The notes beneath the pieces were generated by a model. That model was not told the origin of the DNA. It saw nothing but the letters and a program-made list of their open reading frames with translations, and searched no databases. DNA of 64,000 nt, taken from IMG/VR virus record IMGVR_UViG_3300015360_000032, positions 16,924 to 80,923 of that record; one strand, 5' to 3'. Source of the stretch: a virus. Within the stretch, counting starts at the first letter, position 1. Each line of letters starts with the position of its first letter. The translations under genes and the position numbers were made by a program. Positions 25,150 through 35,261 of the stretch are shown here, piece after piece.

Positions 25150-25999
25150 AAACAGGGTTTCCGTCGAAAGGGCTCTTACCCTGTAGGTGATTGATCCCAC
25201 CGTAATTCACCATGTTGTTAAACTTCTCACTGCACACACTCGCTATTCTGGCACAGCCGGGGAACGAAGCAACCGTATCGCCTGTGCTAAGTGGTGATGT
25301 CAACCCTTGCAGGGTGATTGTGTCGCCAATATGAGTGCTGATACCCATTCTTTCCGTCACCCCGGCAAGGCTCTCCCACTCAATAAAGCCACCGGAAAAG
25401 TATCCATCGGGCGATAGTGCGAGAGAAGTATGCGCTATCGTTATTGCGTCCACTATAGTGATAAACGCCAGAGTCACCAGAAAAGAGTTTCTGTTTACGT
25501 TGCACCCGCGACCGTAGAGCACATGCGGGCAGTTGCGAGCCCACGATAGGCGCAAGCCCCCACGAGCTAAGGTGATCTGGCTTGTGTTACACACAAAGAC
25601 TCGTTCGTTGAGCTTCGTGCGCTTGATAGTTAGGATTGATCCATTCCAATGCACAGGCGCATCCCCAATCAGCGCGGGGCCAGTGACTACGTTAGCGACG
25701 GCTTCATCGATATGTATTTTTCTCAGCCTGATCTGAATCTCTTCGCTAGGGGTGATCGTATCAAGGTAAGTACAAAGCGGTGCATCCGTGGCTATCGTGA
25801 TGCTCAGGTCATCAGACGCGGCATCGCCGCTCTGTAGTACCGACCCTATCGAAATGGCTACCGGGGTATACACGTTACCTAAAAACGTGATGGGCGTTTC
25901 CAAGTTGGTGTACCGCCACGTAATGCCGGTGCGATAGAACTCATAGAGAAACCCCGGTCGCCCGTCCTGCGCCGAAGTTTCACGACTGTTGAATGACAT
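25145..25999 (-). CDS. BR0599-like (DUF2163) tail protein
   Basis: 284 residues. The N-terminal part (residues 15-160) and the C-terminal Cys-bearing part fit the DUF2163/phage_BR0599 family: NCPHVLYGRGCNVN near residue 165, GYFSGGFIEW near 205, FPGCARIASVC near 245 and EKFNNMVNYGG. These Cys likely bind metal or form disulphides in the tail tip. Homologues sit between the distal tail protein and hub in siphoviruses and gene transfer agents, as here. The stop codon lies in a dyad copy. Confidence 0.88.
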   Translation of the reverse strand: MSFNSRETSAQDGRPGFLYEFYRTGITWRYTNLETPITFLGNVYTPVAISIGSVLQSGDAASDDLSITIATDAPLCTYLDTITPSEEIQIRLRKIHIDEAVANVVTGPALIGDAPVHWNGSILTIKRTKLNERVFVCNTSQITLARGGLRLSWARNCPHVLYGRGCNVNRNSFLVTLAFITIVDAITIAHTSLALSPDGYFSGGFIEWESLAGVTERMGISTHIGDTITLQGLTSPLSTGDTVASFPGCARIASVCSEKFNNMVNYGGINHLQGKSPFDGNPVF

Positions 26000-26002
26000 G
26001 GT

Positions 26003-29000
26003 TTACCTTTTTGAAATCAATTTATAATCTACGAGCAAGACAACCGCTAAGTCGCTAACACTGGCGACGATAGCTGCATCGCTCGGGGCGGTGGCAATAT
26101 CAATCTTGACTACGTTGCTTCGGTATCCCGGGCTATTCAGATTCCAAATCCATTGACGGAGTGTGGTTAGTTGCAACCAAACCCCTGTGGCTGCGCTGAT
26201 GGGAGATGAGGGTGGAGTACCCGACGTAACTGTTAATTTAACCCAGTGCGTGTTTCCTACCCCCGCCAGGATAGACGAATACCAGCTTGATCCTGAAGCA
26301 CTGCCGTTGCCCGTTGTCGATAGCGCGCCGTCTGTGTAGAAATAGACTCCGCAACTGGCGCTGCTTGGCAGTAGTACCTCGTCATTAATGTCGAAAACAG
26401 GAATCGGATTTACCACGCCTGGGGGAGGTGCCGGCACTACGCCGCCGATGATTACCGCGCCGGCGGGCGGTGTAGAGACTACCGGAGGAAAGCCCAAGGT
26501 TTCTACTGTGCCCTGCTGTCCAGCGCCATTGCAAAGATATTGAACCTGCAAACTTTGCACGGAGCCCGTTAAAGCAGGAGGTGTTTGTGTGCCTGTTGCA
26601 ATGAATTGCCATGTCAATGCAATGCAGAATCCAGCACCACCATAGCAAGTAGCCCAGTGATCGATTTCAGCTTCGACCGCAGCGGCGGGCGATCCATAGG
26701 TATAGCCAGAAACCGGAGCGCCGCAACTTGCTGTATTCGGGCCGTTGTACCGCCAAAGGCTAGACTGGGGCGGAGGCGGAGGCGGAGGCGGGGGCGGAGG
26801 CGGAGGCGGAGGCGGGGGCGGAGGCGGAGGCGAAGGCGGAGGCGGACAAAGCTGTTTTATCGAAACAGCATCATGGAACATTGTGTACCCTGCGTCGTTC
26901 GTTGATCCCATTTCAATGTAGTTGATGTTCGAGTTGAACCAAGGCGTAGAGGCAAGACTGCCTGTAAACGCCAAAACACCATCTAAAAGTACGCTGATTG
27001 TGTAGGTATCGACCCGTATCGTGACATTGATAGCCCCCGGCCCGGTGGGGGCTACCGCTTCATACAGACTAAACTCTTCACCGCCTGTTCTGTTTCGTAT
27101 AGTGATTTCTAGATAACTTGCTCCCAGGTCTGCTCGGTTGCTATACCAATAGACCACAGCGCTACCGCTGATCCCTATGTTGAACAGAAAATACCCAAAA
27201 GCATCGTACGATGTCGGGCTACCGTTGTACGTGCTGTGTGCTTGGAAATTGATTTCAAAAGGCACAGTAATGGGTATGTTGACCGCCGTGCCAATTCCCC
27301 CAACGACAAGCTCTCCGGGGGTAGTGTGAGCCCCCGCAGCGGAAGAGGACACGCTGCCTGTGCCGTCTAGAATAATTACATCAGAGGGGTTAGCAGGCCA
27401 CGGGCGCCACTGGAATGTCGTAGGGGCTATATCCGGGGTGTGCGCCGTTATTGCAGTCCCCGCCGTACCCGTAAAAGTATCCCTAAAGAGGAAATTCGGA
27501 ATACAAATCGTAGTAGCGGGGGGTACGCCATCTTCGAAGTCCCAGTAGTTGTTTCCACCACCTGTCAACACAGGAGGGGTGCCAATCGCTTGTCCCGGAA
27601 AACTCCACACAACTACACATTGGGTTAAGCCTTCCGTGTCAGCCTTGTGGTTTATCTCAATGCTGTCTAGATCGAGGTGCCCCAAAGCCAGGTAGCTGAT
27701 GCAGCGAATGTCATTGATTTCAATGGTTTGGGAGAACGCGGAATTGACACCGATTGCTTCCGTGTCTGCGTCAATCACAAGACTATCTGTGATCCGCCTT
27801 ACGATGTTTGTCCCGTTGCGAAGCTGAATCAGAATACGGTTGCGTCCCTCTTGAAGAGCGAGGTTGGCGGTGTACCCAATATTGCGAATAACGAAGCTCG
27901 CTTGCCCGTTCGGAATTGCCTCCACCACTGTGAAGTCGCTCATGAAGGTAGGCAGCCATATCGAGGTGTGCCGACCGCGCAGATAGTAGAGCAGTTTGCG
28001 CAGATCGTGATTGGCTTCAACGCCCTTGAAAGACCACCGATACGCTATGCTGCTGTACGTGGCGTTAGACGGATTCATTATCGAGGGCAGGGAGATTCCG
28101 TTGTCTATGATTAGGAACTGTTGCCCGTACTCGAAAGACAAATCCTCGCTATCGTCTGGCCGTTGCGTCAGGATAGGGATGCCACCAAGCGTAGCGTCGA
28201 AGGCAGAGGCAGCAGATGATTCGTTTATCGCAGTAAAGCCAGCCGGAATCGGGTACGTCATCTCGGCTGCGGTCGAGTGCAGCGTGCAGGTAAATGTAGG
28301 GATGTGCGGAAGGTGGTACAACTCGGGCTTGATCGCGGCACCAGCGAAAGAGGTCAGAGTCGAATATGGCTTGAAGTCAGTAGCCGGGTCGGGTAACGCG
28401 CCACTCTCTGACCCAGACCAGAGAGCCCACGCCCCATCCCTTCCAAGCCAGATGTGCCCAAGTTCAATGTCTACCGCGAACATCAAAGTTCGGGGACCGG
28501 ACCACTGCGTAGCCATAGAGAAGGGGTTACTACCCCCCAGGCTGTAAATGTTGGGGACCGCACCTATGGATTCAAGTATGAGTCCTTGATAGATACAGGC
28601 CAGTCGATGCCCCGCAGCCGTGACAAATCCGCACCATCCTACGTCGTTAGAGGCGGAGCTTTGGTCATGAACAAAGACTTCCCAGTAGACCTTACCCGTC
28701 GAGTTTGAGAATCTGTTACCTGTGACGTTGTGGTAAGTGTGCGGAGAACTGTTGATGAATCCGCCAATCGTTGCGGTCTTGTTGTTGTTCGAAAGCACTG
28801 GCACACCGGAAGACACCCAGAAAACGTCTGGAGAATCAACCACGGTATACGGGTATTTATTGTTCTCTCTGTAGTCGAATCGCATCGACACTTCAAAGAG
28901 TTCATCGCTCTTCTTGGCAGCTTTAGTTTGCTCAGAGATGTACGCAATGGATGCGGGGTAAACTAGAGTGGTAAGGGGCCACTCTCGGTCCAGCGGCGGA

Positions 29001-29854
29001 CTAATAGTTACCGTATCGTCGGTCGAGGAGACAATTTCGTATGCTCTGCCCTCTAGCGCATCTGGGCTCAGCAGGACAAGATATTCAGCTTTGTCGTATT
29101 CACGATATTTAGCATCAACACTGATGATTGTTTGGCCGACACCCAGCCCAGTGGGGTATACAGCACGCTGGGAGGCCCCCCACGTCTTACCAGAAAGGGA
29201 GTGAAGTGTATCCCAGGTGATACCGTCATTGGAGCCCTGTAAATTGAACGATGTAGGGTAAATCCCAAGAACGTCGGCGGCACTACCGATTGCATAGGAT
29301 CGAACTACCTGAGCTTGACCTAAATCAATCTGAAGCCAGTGCGGCGGCGGAGTCCCAAACAGAAACAACGATTGACTAAATCCTAGGTAATTTTCGTCAG
29401 TAATTTCATTTTGGAATACAGTTATTCCGCCTTGTGTGCTAGATGCAGTTATAAAAGTTTTTCTGCCGGGCGTCAGATTTGTCCCCGTACCGTCAGAATT
29501 TAGCCGTAGCTCAAACTCAGCAAGCCCGGAATAGCTCGCGGCATAGCCGGCCAAAATATTTAGCTTGAAGTAGCGGTAAGCCCTCTCTCTCAGTCTAGAG
29601 ACTTGATGCCACCGAGGGACGATCCAGAATGGCGTATGAACCGCCGACATCAGTACATCGAAGTGCTGTCGATTCTTCTTATCGATCAGGAACGTCGCTT
29701 CGAAGGATCGGCGCGGCCAGACCCTTCTGGCAATTCTCTGCTCTTCCGTTGATTCACTGCTCTTTAGAATGTCCGTCTTCCACTCAAGCCGTTCAAGTAC
29801 CCCATTCTCCCAGTTGGGGCGGAAGGGAAAGAGGGGAGGATTAGTGACAGACAT
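26003..29854 (-). CDS. Large multidomain distal tail protein (discoidin, SPRY, lectin-like, polyproline hinge)
   Basis: 1283 residues from ATG at 29854 (GGAAGA before it). Residues 5-75 (NWENGVLERLEWKTDI, RRVWPRRSFEATF) match distal tail proteins of siphoviruses. Residues about 90-240 form a discoidin (F5/8C)-like insert (WLQIDLGQAQVVRSYAIG, FNLQGSNDGITWDTLHS). Residues about 370-500 are SPRY-like (GKVYWEVFVHD, LMFAVDIELGHIWLGRDG). A second tail region follows (IAYRWSFKGVEANHDLRKLLYYL), then a concanavalin-like domain, a polyproline run of over 20 residues and a C-terminal region. The added domains probably bind surface carbohydrate. The protein ends KLISKR, read from a dyad copy. Confidence 0.82.
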   Translation of the reverse strand: MSVTNPPLFPFRPNWENGVLERLEWKTDILKSSESTEEQRIARRVWPRRSFEATFLIDKKNRQHFDVLMSAVHTPFWIVPRWHQVSRLRERAYRYFKLNILAGYAASYSGLAEFELRLNSDGTGTNLTPGRKTFITASSTQGGITVFQNEITDENYLGFSQSLFLFGTPPPHWLQIDLGQAQVVRSYAIGSAADVLGIYPTSFNLQGSNDGITWDTLHSLSGKTWGASQRAVYPTGLGVGQTIISVDAKYREYDKAEYLVLLSPDALEGRAYEIVSSTDDTVTISPPLDREWPLTTLVYPASIAYISEQTKAAKKSDELFEVSMRFDYRENNKYPYTVVDSPDVFWVSSGVPVLSNNNKTATIGGFINSSPHTYHNVTGNRFSNSTGKVYWEVFVHDQSSASNDVGWCGFVTAAGHRLACIYQGLILESIGAVPNIYSLGGSNPFSMATQWSGPRTLMFAVDIELGHIWLGRDGAWALWSGSESGALPDPATDFKPYSTLTSFAGAAIKPELYHLPHIPTFTCTLHSTAAEMTYPIPAGFTAINESSAASAFDATLGGIPILTQRPDDSEDLSFEYGQQFLIIDNGISLPSIMNPSNATYSSIAYRWSFKGVEANHDLRKLLYYLRGRHTSIWLPTFMSDFTVVEAIPNGQASFVIRNIGYTANLALQEGRNRILIQLRNGTNIVRRITDSLVIDADTEAIGVNSAFSQTIEINDIRCISYLALGHLDLDSIEINHKADTEGLTQCVVVWSFPGQAIGTPPVLTGGGNNYWDFEDGVPPATTICIPNFLFRDTFTGTAGTAITAHTPDIAPTTFQWRPWPANPSDVIILDGTGSVSSSAAGAHTTPGELVVGGIGTAVNIPITVPFEINFQAHSTYNGSPTSYDAFGYFLFNIGISGSAVVYWYSNRADLGASYLEITIRNRTGGEEFSLYEAVAPTGPGAINVTIRVDTYTISVLLDGVLAFTGSLASTPWFNSNINYIEMGSTNDAGYTMFHDAVSIKQLCPPPPSPPPPPPPPPPPPPPPPPPPPPQSSLWRYNGPNTASCGAPVSGYTYGSPAAAVEAEIDHWATCYGGAGFCIALTWQFIATGTQTPPALTGSVQSLQVQYLCNGAGQQGTVETLGFPPVVSTPPAGAVIIGGVVPAPPPGVVNPIPVFDINDEVLLPSSASCGVYFYTDGALSTTGNGSASGSSWYSSILAGVGNTHWVKLTVTSGTPPSSPISAATGVWLQLTTLRQWIWNLNSPGYRSNVVKIDIATAPSDAAIVASVSDLAVVLLVDYKLISKR
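26010..26027. repeat. 18-bp dyad copy (junction, half degenerate)
   Basis: TTTGAAATCAATTTATAA at the 3' end of the distal tail gene, read as KLIS. Confidence 0.7.
27242..27259. repeat. 18-bp dyad copy (intragenic)
   Basis: TTGGAAATTGATTTCAAA in the distal tail gene. Confidence 0.75.
27707..27724. repeat. 18-bp dyad copy (intragenic, weak)
   Basis: AATGTCATTGATTTCAAT in the distal tail gene. Confidence 0.55.
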
Positions 29855-29855
29855 T

Positions 29856-32800
29856 TCATCTTCCAATCATTTGCCGAAGCGTTGACCTGTTCCGCGAAAC
29901 GAAGTTGAGTAACACTTGTTCGCCCTGCGCTGAAGACATTGCATCCGGAACAAACTTCGGATCAGTGACGAGAACGCTTCTGATGCTAACCTCTTTGCCC
30001 GAAGCTCCTGCGGTAAGCGCAGTGTCAATCGATTGATTCTGGCGCTCCGTCAACACGGTTTCTGCCTTCTCCAAAATCGCGGGCACTTCGTTGGACTTAA
30101 GACCTGATACCTTGTTCACACCATCGTGAAACTTTTGGGCATTCTTGAAGACCGCAGGGTTCACCAACCTCTGACGACCGCCGTTGGCAACATCGCCACC
30201 TTCGTGGAAGAAAGATGCGAACAAACCAACGAGGGAACCAATGCCCCCGCCCCCGCCCGCTCCACCACCGCTGAAAAGTCCGCTGAATAGATCACTTAAC
30301 GACGAGCCCAGACCTTCGAAGACGCTGAGGAGCGTATCGGTGAGCTTGAACAAAACATCGTCAATTTGAGTGATGAAGCTGTTCAGCATTCCAGTGATGC
30401 CCCCCGGTGCATTGGGGTCGGGCGGGCCAATGTTCGGGTCCGCAGTCTTGGTCACGTTGCCTAGTGGAGTTTTGCGCGGGTCGGGGATCAGCGTGCCATC
30501 GACGTTCTTCACGTAGAAGGGATTGATCGGTGAGCCGTCTGCCTTGCCAGTGAAACCTCCCGAGCTTCCCGGCGTCGTGCCCACTCCGAACAAGCCACCG
30601 ATACCACTGATAATTCCACCCAACCCAGGGAACACCGCATTAAACAGGCCGGTAATGGGATTGCCGCCTTGCACCTGAGAGGATGCGCCAGTGCTTGTAT
30701 TACCTGCGTTATTGACGACATTACCAAGTGTGCTAGCTGTCCCCGCCAGAGCATCAAAGTTTCTAACGTAGATAGGATCGACAGCAGTGCCTAGCGGACC
30801 ATTGCCATCAGGCTTTTGCAGAACTTTCTGGAAGAACCCGCCGACGCCGCCTGCGCCCCCACTACCAATGCCTCTGATAATTTCTTCAGCAATTTTATCC
30901 GCGAAGAGCTTCTGGACAGAGCCGACAACACTTCGCAAAAAGTCCTTGACAACATCCTTGAACTTGTCAATGCCAATGCGTTGCAATGCGTCCGACAAGC
31001 TGTCGGTGATCGACTTGTTCAGGTCGCGGGCAACCTTGTCTGTCTCCAGGAAAAGCTGCTGAAGCTTCAAACGTAGTGCATCGATCTGAGCGATCTGACG
31101 GTCCATGACATCCTGGGTAACCCCTTCAGTCAATTTCAGAACGTCGAGTTGCTTTTGGTAGAGGCGAATTTGCTCCTCAATTTTCGGGATCGTTTGCTGC
31201 ACAACATCAGCGTAAGCACGCTCCGCTTCTTGTGCAGTAATAGAGCCGGTGGCCCGAGCAATGTCAATACGCTGTTGATCCTGCCCGAGCTTGGTGTACA
31301 CCCGCTCCATTGCATTCGTGATGGGCTGGATAGAAGACTCGAAAGCCTTTACGTTCAAGCTAGCTAGCAATGCCTCTGCCAAGTCTCCGCGCCCATTAGC
31401 CCGAAGCTCATCAACGAACTTTTGCTGAGCGCCTAACAGAGCATCAAAGTTGGCAGCAAAAATCTGATCAACGTTTTGCGGCAGGAAGCCATCAGTGAAT
31501 AGGGTAGCCGTGAGTTGCTTGGCGGACTGTGCAAACTGCTGTTGCGCCTGTTCGATATTGAACTTGATGTCAACGGGAATTTCCAGGCGGCGCTGCTCAA
31601 GCACCTTAAGGTCGCCCTTGGTTCTCTCAAGATCAGTTTCTAGGCGTACTTTCTCAGAGCCCTTGAGTTTCGGCTTTGTTAGCTCGAACTCAGCCGCCGC
31701 CTTGTCCGAATTTTTTCTCTTAATCTCTGCGTCGATGTTAGCAATCTCAATGCGTTGCTTCTCCTTATAGAAACTTGAAATCGATATCAAACCCTCGTCG
31801 TACAGTTTTTGATCCGCTGCCGCCAATTGTTTGTTGATTCCCTCCTTAAGCTTCAGTTCATTCTCGGCTACAACTTTCTTGAAAGCGAGTTGGGCTCTAG
31901 CCAGTTTGCGAGCCTCGGACTCCTCCCCTCCTCCCGTTTTCGCCGGAGCGGCAAGCCCACCCGTGGCCTTCCCGTCGGGTACTTGGGCATTTTTACCCGT
32001 GAACCCTTTGGCGGTCTTTATCTTCAGGGCATTGATTAGTCCCTCTGCTTCGGCCTGCGCAAGTGTAAAGAAGGTAGAACCGGGCAGAGCGGTCAAGGCA
32101 TCTTTTGCGGCCTTGGAGATTCCAGGCATTGAGAGCAGTGTCTTAATGAAGGTATCCATGCTCAGCTTCAGGCTGTCCAGTGCTACTCGCTGATCTTTCA
32201 CCTGGGCGTTAGTCTCCTCCGCAGTTTTCTTGGCCGCATCCCCCCCACTTTGTGCGGCAGCTATTTGTGTTTTATACAATTCCGTAAGCCTCTCAATCTC
32301 CGTTTGTGCCTTAACGACAGGAATTAGGTAGGCGTTTACAACTCTCACTGTCTCGTCAGTGAACATGCTTTGGATGAGCGGCGCTATCGCCTGAAATGCA
32401 GCCCCTGTTCTATTCGCAGTGTCCGCGACTCCCTGCAAACGCGCGCTATAGGCATCCATTTGATCCCGCGCTTTAACCTGAGTCGCCTCTAGGGCTTCGA
32501 TGTCCTTTTTCAGAAATTCGACCGGCCCCTTCAGGGCAGGGTTGTTGGGCTGCCTAGCGGACACTCGAAGGGCATCGTTCAGGTCTTCTTGACGCTGTAG
32601 AAGCCTGTTTCGGCCTTCAATCAGGGCCTGCTCCTGAATACGGATCAGGTCTTCAATGTTCTTTCTCTCTTCCTCCCCGATTTTCTTTGTTTGATTAGGG
32701 TCGCTCGCGGCAAGAATAGAACCTAGCTGCTTGGTTGCAGTCTCTCTCTGTTGCGGGCTGTCTGACCGCGCTGCTTGCTGAACGATCTTGTCCACTTTCT

Positions 32801-35261
32801 GGGTATCAAGCTCTCCGCGCACATCAAGGTTTTCGCGCAATGCTTTTGTCTGTGCTTCAATCGCTTCTGTCTGCGCTACCCACTTTTTCTTCGCCTCTTC
32901 GACAGCGATAGCTTGGTCCCTGTTCGCCTTGGACGTAAGGCCAATGGCATCGGTCAGACGCTGGAAAAGAGGAGACAGTTTATCGATGATGCCGAGCATG
33001 TCGGCAATGGTGAATAGGATACTCACCCAGAAAAACGCCCCTGCCGCAATACGAGCCAGACCGAGCAAGCCGCTTGCAATGGTACGCATAGCAATACCAA
33101 GACTATTAAATGCAGTCTTGGCGGCATTCGTAGCGGTGGTAAGCGCGAAGACTTTACTTGTCGCCCCAGATACGGCTGCGCCCGCTGTACCTGCCTCTGC
33201 TGCCAAGTTTGAGGCGTTGTTAGCTCTGGTATTTTTGCGGGTATTAAGACCGTCTAGTGTGCCGTTTCTCTGGATTAGAGCAAGACGCTGTGCATTGGTT
33301 TGTTTCTGTAGCTCTGCATTATCGATAGCCGCTTGCCTAGCGTAATACGCCTGTGTCGAGCGAATCTGCCTATCGTAGGAAGCCTGAGTCAGCGCGATCT
33401 GGTTTGCTTTCTCAGCTTGGAGTGAGGCAAGTCCCTTGCGTGTACCTGTAGCATCAATGACGGCGCGGTCAGCGTTATACTTTGTTTGAATCTGAATCAA
33501 ACGTTGCTGCTTCAGAGTTTCCGCAGCCGCAATTTTCTCGGCTAACACCTTTTGCTGTTGAACAACAGCCGCGGCTTGTCTTGCTTCGGCATCGCGCAGA
33601 GCTTGACGCTGCGCCGAGGCATTGGCAGAGGCAGTAGCAATGCGCGGGTCTAGTGCGGTGACGGAAGACTGCGCTTGAAATTTTTGCTGTTCTTTATTCT
33701 TGAAAGCAAGCTGTGCAGCCTGCAACTCCCCCTGGGCTACTTTCTGTCTATCAATCGAAGCGTTGTATGTGTTTTGTAATGCGACGGCTTCTTTAATCCC
33801 TAGCGCGGTGAGTGCCCAGTTCTTGACTATTGAACCGGACAGTGTACCTTGCGTAGCTAGGGCTCCTGCGCTGGCGGTACTTAGTTTGCCTGTTGCTACG
33901 GTGGCGGCTGTTGCCCCGATTGCAATCGATTTCAAAGTCACACCAAACAAGCTGAACTTGCCGACGATGCCAATGATCGTCTCTGCAAGCTTCAGGCTGA
34001 TGAAGACCTGGAGAACGCGGATGAAGTTATCCCAGTTAATATTGAATCCCGCGACTACCTTGATAGCAGTAGCGAAGAATCCTATGAGCCCGCCTATAGC
34101 AGCGACTGCGGTGTCAACGAACGTCCTGACCCCCGGGGTTTGCAATGCGGCAGAAAGTTCCCGGGTGTACCTAGTTAATGGCTCAAGCAAAGCATTGGCA
34201 CTATCCGTACCAAGTTTGAACAACGTGTTGCGAAGAATTTCCGCTTGCTTGTTAAGCGTGTTGAGGACAACAGACTGCTCTTTGATGGCAGAGAGTCCCG
34301 ACTTGCCCTCAGTGGCGGATTCAAAGTTCTTTGTCAGAACCGTATTGTTTACGTCTTGAATTAGCTTATTGATTAGCGCGCCAATTCGCCCGCCGCCAAA
34401 AAGCTTAACGATTTGCGCTTGTTGATCCTGCGGCTTGAGCTTGCGCAAGCCATCGAGGACAAGCTTGATTGTGCTTAGACCGTCTGCTTTAAGCAGGCCG
34501 ATAAAGTCGTCTGCCGATCCCGCGAACCCAACACCCGCCCTGTTCAAGATCGCGGCAAACTTGTCCGCATCCTCAAACATGGAGGAGAAAACCTTGGTAA
34601 ACGAGGTGCCAACCACTTCAGCCGATTGGCCGAAGTCCAAACCCGTTGCGGCCAGCGCGGCTACCTGATCTAGCTTAAGAGAGCCCGCTGCATCACCGAT
34701 CCGCCGAATAACGTCCAACAAGTCTTTGCCGTTGGCGGTAGAGTTGTTCGATACCTCATTGAAGATGGATACCGCGTTTTCCACCTCTTTCAGCGGTACC
34801 TTGAAGATGTTGACGATCTTGCCGATATTATCGCCAGCCTCTTCGGCGGTAATATCGAGCACAGATGCCATGCGTTGCACCGCGTCCGTGAACGCCACAA
34901 CACCTTCAACCCCGAATCGGCCTAGACCCTGCTCGCCGGCAATGGCTGCGATCTTCGCAAGGTCGAGCGCGGAGATGTTTGTCCTCAGGGACATATCCAG
35001 CAAGGCAGTGCCAAGCTGATCAATACTTCCCTTTGTCTTGGCTAGCTCACCGCGCGTGAAGTCGGTGGTCTTTGAGACGTTCGCCAATGCCTCTTCAAAG
35101 TCAGCCGCAGCCCGGATAGGCGCAGTGCTGATCCGAAGAGCCGCGAGCGAGGCACTGATGGCCCCGACTACGCGGATGATTCTGGATTCAAGTTTGCTGA
35201 GGTCGGGGCTGAGTTCGTCTCGACCCCGGATTACTACGTCGATCTGGCTGGTTTGGGCCAT
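29856..35261 (-). CDS. Tail tape measure protein, TP901 type
   Basis: 1801 residues. Residues 60-260 carry the TP901 tape-measure core (ADFEEALANVSKTTDFTR, LAKIAAIAGEQGLGRFG, VSIFNEVSNNSTANGKDLLDVI). Two hydrophobic segments lie near residues 395 (AAIGGLIGFFATAIKVVAGF) and 745 (AAGAFFWVSILFTIADMLG); the rest is long coiled coil. By the usual 0.15 nm per residue this implies a tail near 270 nm if unprocessed. A dyad copy occurs at 31774-31791 and another at 33919-33936. The upstream chaperone frame overlaps the start by 74 bases. Confidence 0.95.
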   Translation of the reverse strand: MAQTSQIDVVIRGRDELSPDLSKLESRIIRVVGAISASLAALRISTAPIRAAADFEEALANVSKTTDFTRGELAKTKGSIDQLGTALLDMSLRTNISALDLAKIAAIAGEQGLGRFGVEGVVAFTDAVQRMASVLDITAEEAGDNIGKIVNIFKVPLKEVENAVSIFNEVSNNSTANGKDLLDVIRRIGDAAGSLKLDQVAALAATGLDFGQSAEVVGTSFTKVFSSMFEDADKFAAILNRAGVGFAGSADDFIGLLKADGLSTIKLVLDGLRKLKPQDQQAQIVKLFGGGRIGALINKLIQDVNNTVLTKNFESATEGKSGLSAIKEQSVVLNTLNKQAEILRNTLFKLGTDSANALLEPLTRYTRELSAALQTPGVRTFVDTAVAAIGGLIGFFATAIKVVAGFNINWDNFIRVLQVFISLKLAETIIGIVGKFSLFGVTLKSIAIGATAATVATGKLSTASAGALATQGTLSGSIVKNWALTALGIKEAVALQNTYNASIDRQKVAQGELQAAQLAFKNKEQQKFQAQSSVTALDPRIATASANASAQRQALRDAEARQAAAVVQQQKVLAEKIAAAETLKQQRLIQIQTKYNADRAVIDATGTRKGLASLQAEKANQIALTQASYDRQIRSTQAYYARQAAIDNAELQKQTNAQRLALIQRNGTLDGLNTRKNTRANNASNLAAEAGTAGAAVSGATSKVFALTTATNAAKTAFNSLGIAMRTIASGLLGLARIAAGAFFWVSILFTIADMLGIIDKLSPLFQRLTDAIGLTSKANRDQAIAVEEAKKKWVAQTEAIEAQTKALRENLDVRGELDTQKVDKIVQQAARSDSPQQRETATKQLGSILAASDPNQTKKIGEEERKNIEDLIRIQEQALIEGRNRLLQRQEDLNDALRVSARQPNNPALKGPVEFLKKDIEALEATQVKARDQMDAYSARLQGVADTANRTGAAFQAIAPLIQSMFTDETVRVVNAYLIPVVKAQTEIERLTELYKTQIAAAQSGGDAAKKTAEETNAQVKDQRVALDSLKLSMDTFIKTLLSMPGISKAAKDALTALPGSTFFTLAQAEAEGLINALKIKTAKGFTGKNAQVPDGKATGGLAAPAKTGGGEESEARKLARAQLAFKKVVAENELKLKEGINKQLAAADQKLYDEGLISISSFYKEKQRIEIANIDAEIKRKNSDKAAAEFELTKPKLKGSEKVRLETDLERTKGDLKVLEQRRLEIPVDIKFNIEQAQQQFAQSAKQLTATLFTDGFLPQNVDQIFAANFDALLGAQQKFVDELRANGRGDLAEALLASLNVKAFESSIQPITNAMERVYTKLGQDQQRIDIARATGSITAQEAERAYADVVQQTIPKIEEQIRLYQKQLDVLKLTEGVTQDVMDRQIAQIDALRLKLQQLFLETDKVARDLNKSITDSLSDALQRIGIDKFKDVVKDFLRSVVGSVQKLFADKIAEEIIRGIGSGGAGGVGGFFQKVLQKPDGNGPLGTAVDPIYVRNFDALAGTASTLGNVVNNAGNTSTGASSQVQGGNPITGLFNAVFPGLGGIISGIGGLFGVGTTPGSSGGFTGKADGSPINPFYVKNVDGTLIPDPRKTPLGNVTKTADPNIGPPDPNAPGGITGMLNSFITQIDDVLFKLTDTLLSVFEGLGSSLSDLFSGLFSGGGAGGGGGIGSLVGLFASFFHEGGDVANGGRQRLVNPAVFKNAQKFHDGVNKVSGLKSNEVPAILEKAETVLTERQNQSIDTALTAGASGKEVSIRSVLVTDPKFVPDAMSSAQGEQVLLNFVSRNRSTLRQMIGR
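31774..31791. repeat. 18-bp dyad copy (intragenic)
   Basis: CTTGAAATCGATATCAAA in the tape measure gene. Confidence 0.6.
33919..33936. repeat. 18-bp dyad copy (intragenic)
   Basis: ATTGCAATCGATTTCAAA in the tape measure gene. Confidence 0.65.

Noticed and set aside
26585-26905. Arg-rich plus-strand frame over the polyproline run
   Set aside because: Complement of the proline hexanucleotide repeat; no start signal and lies wholly inside the distal tail gene.
33481-33520. TTTGAATCTGAATCAAA as another dyad copy
   Set aside because: Only five-base arms match and the centre spacing differs, so I did not count it. Similar half-sites near 10013, 18041, 31131 and 39565 were also left out; 10486 and 14976 are only degenerate.
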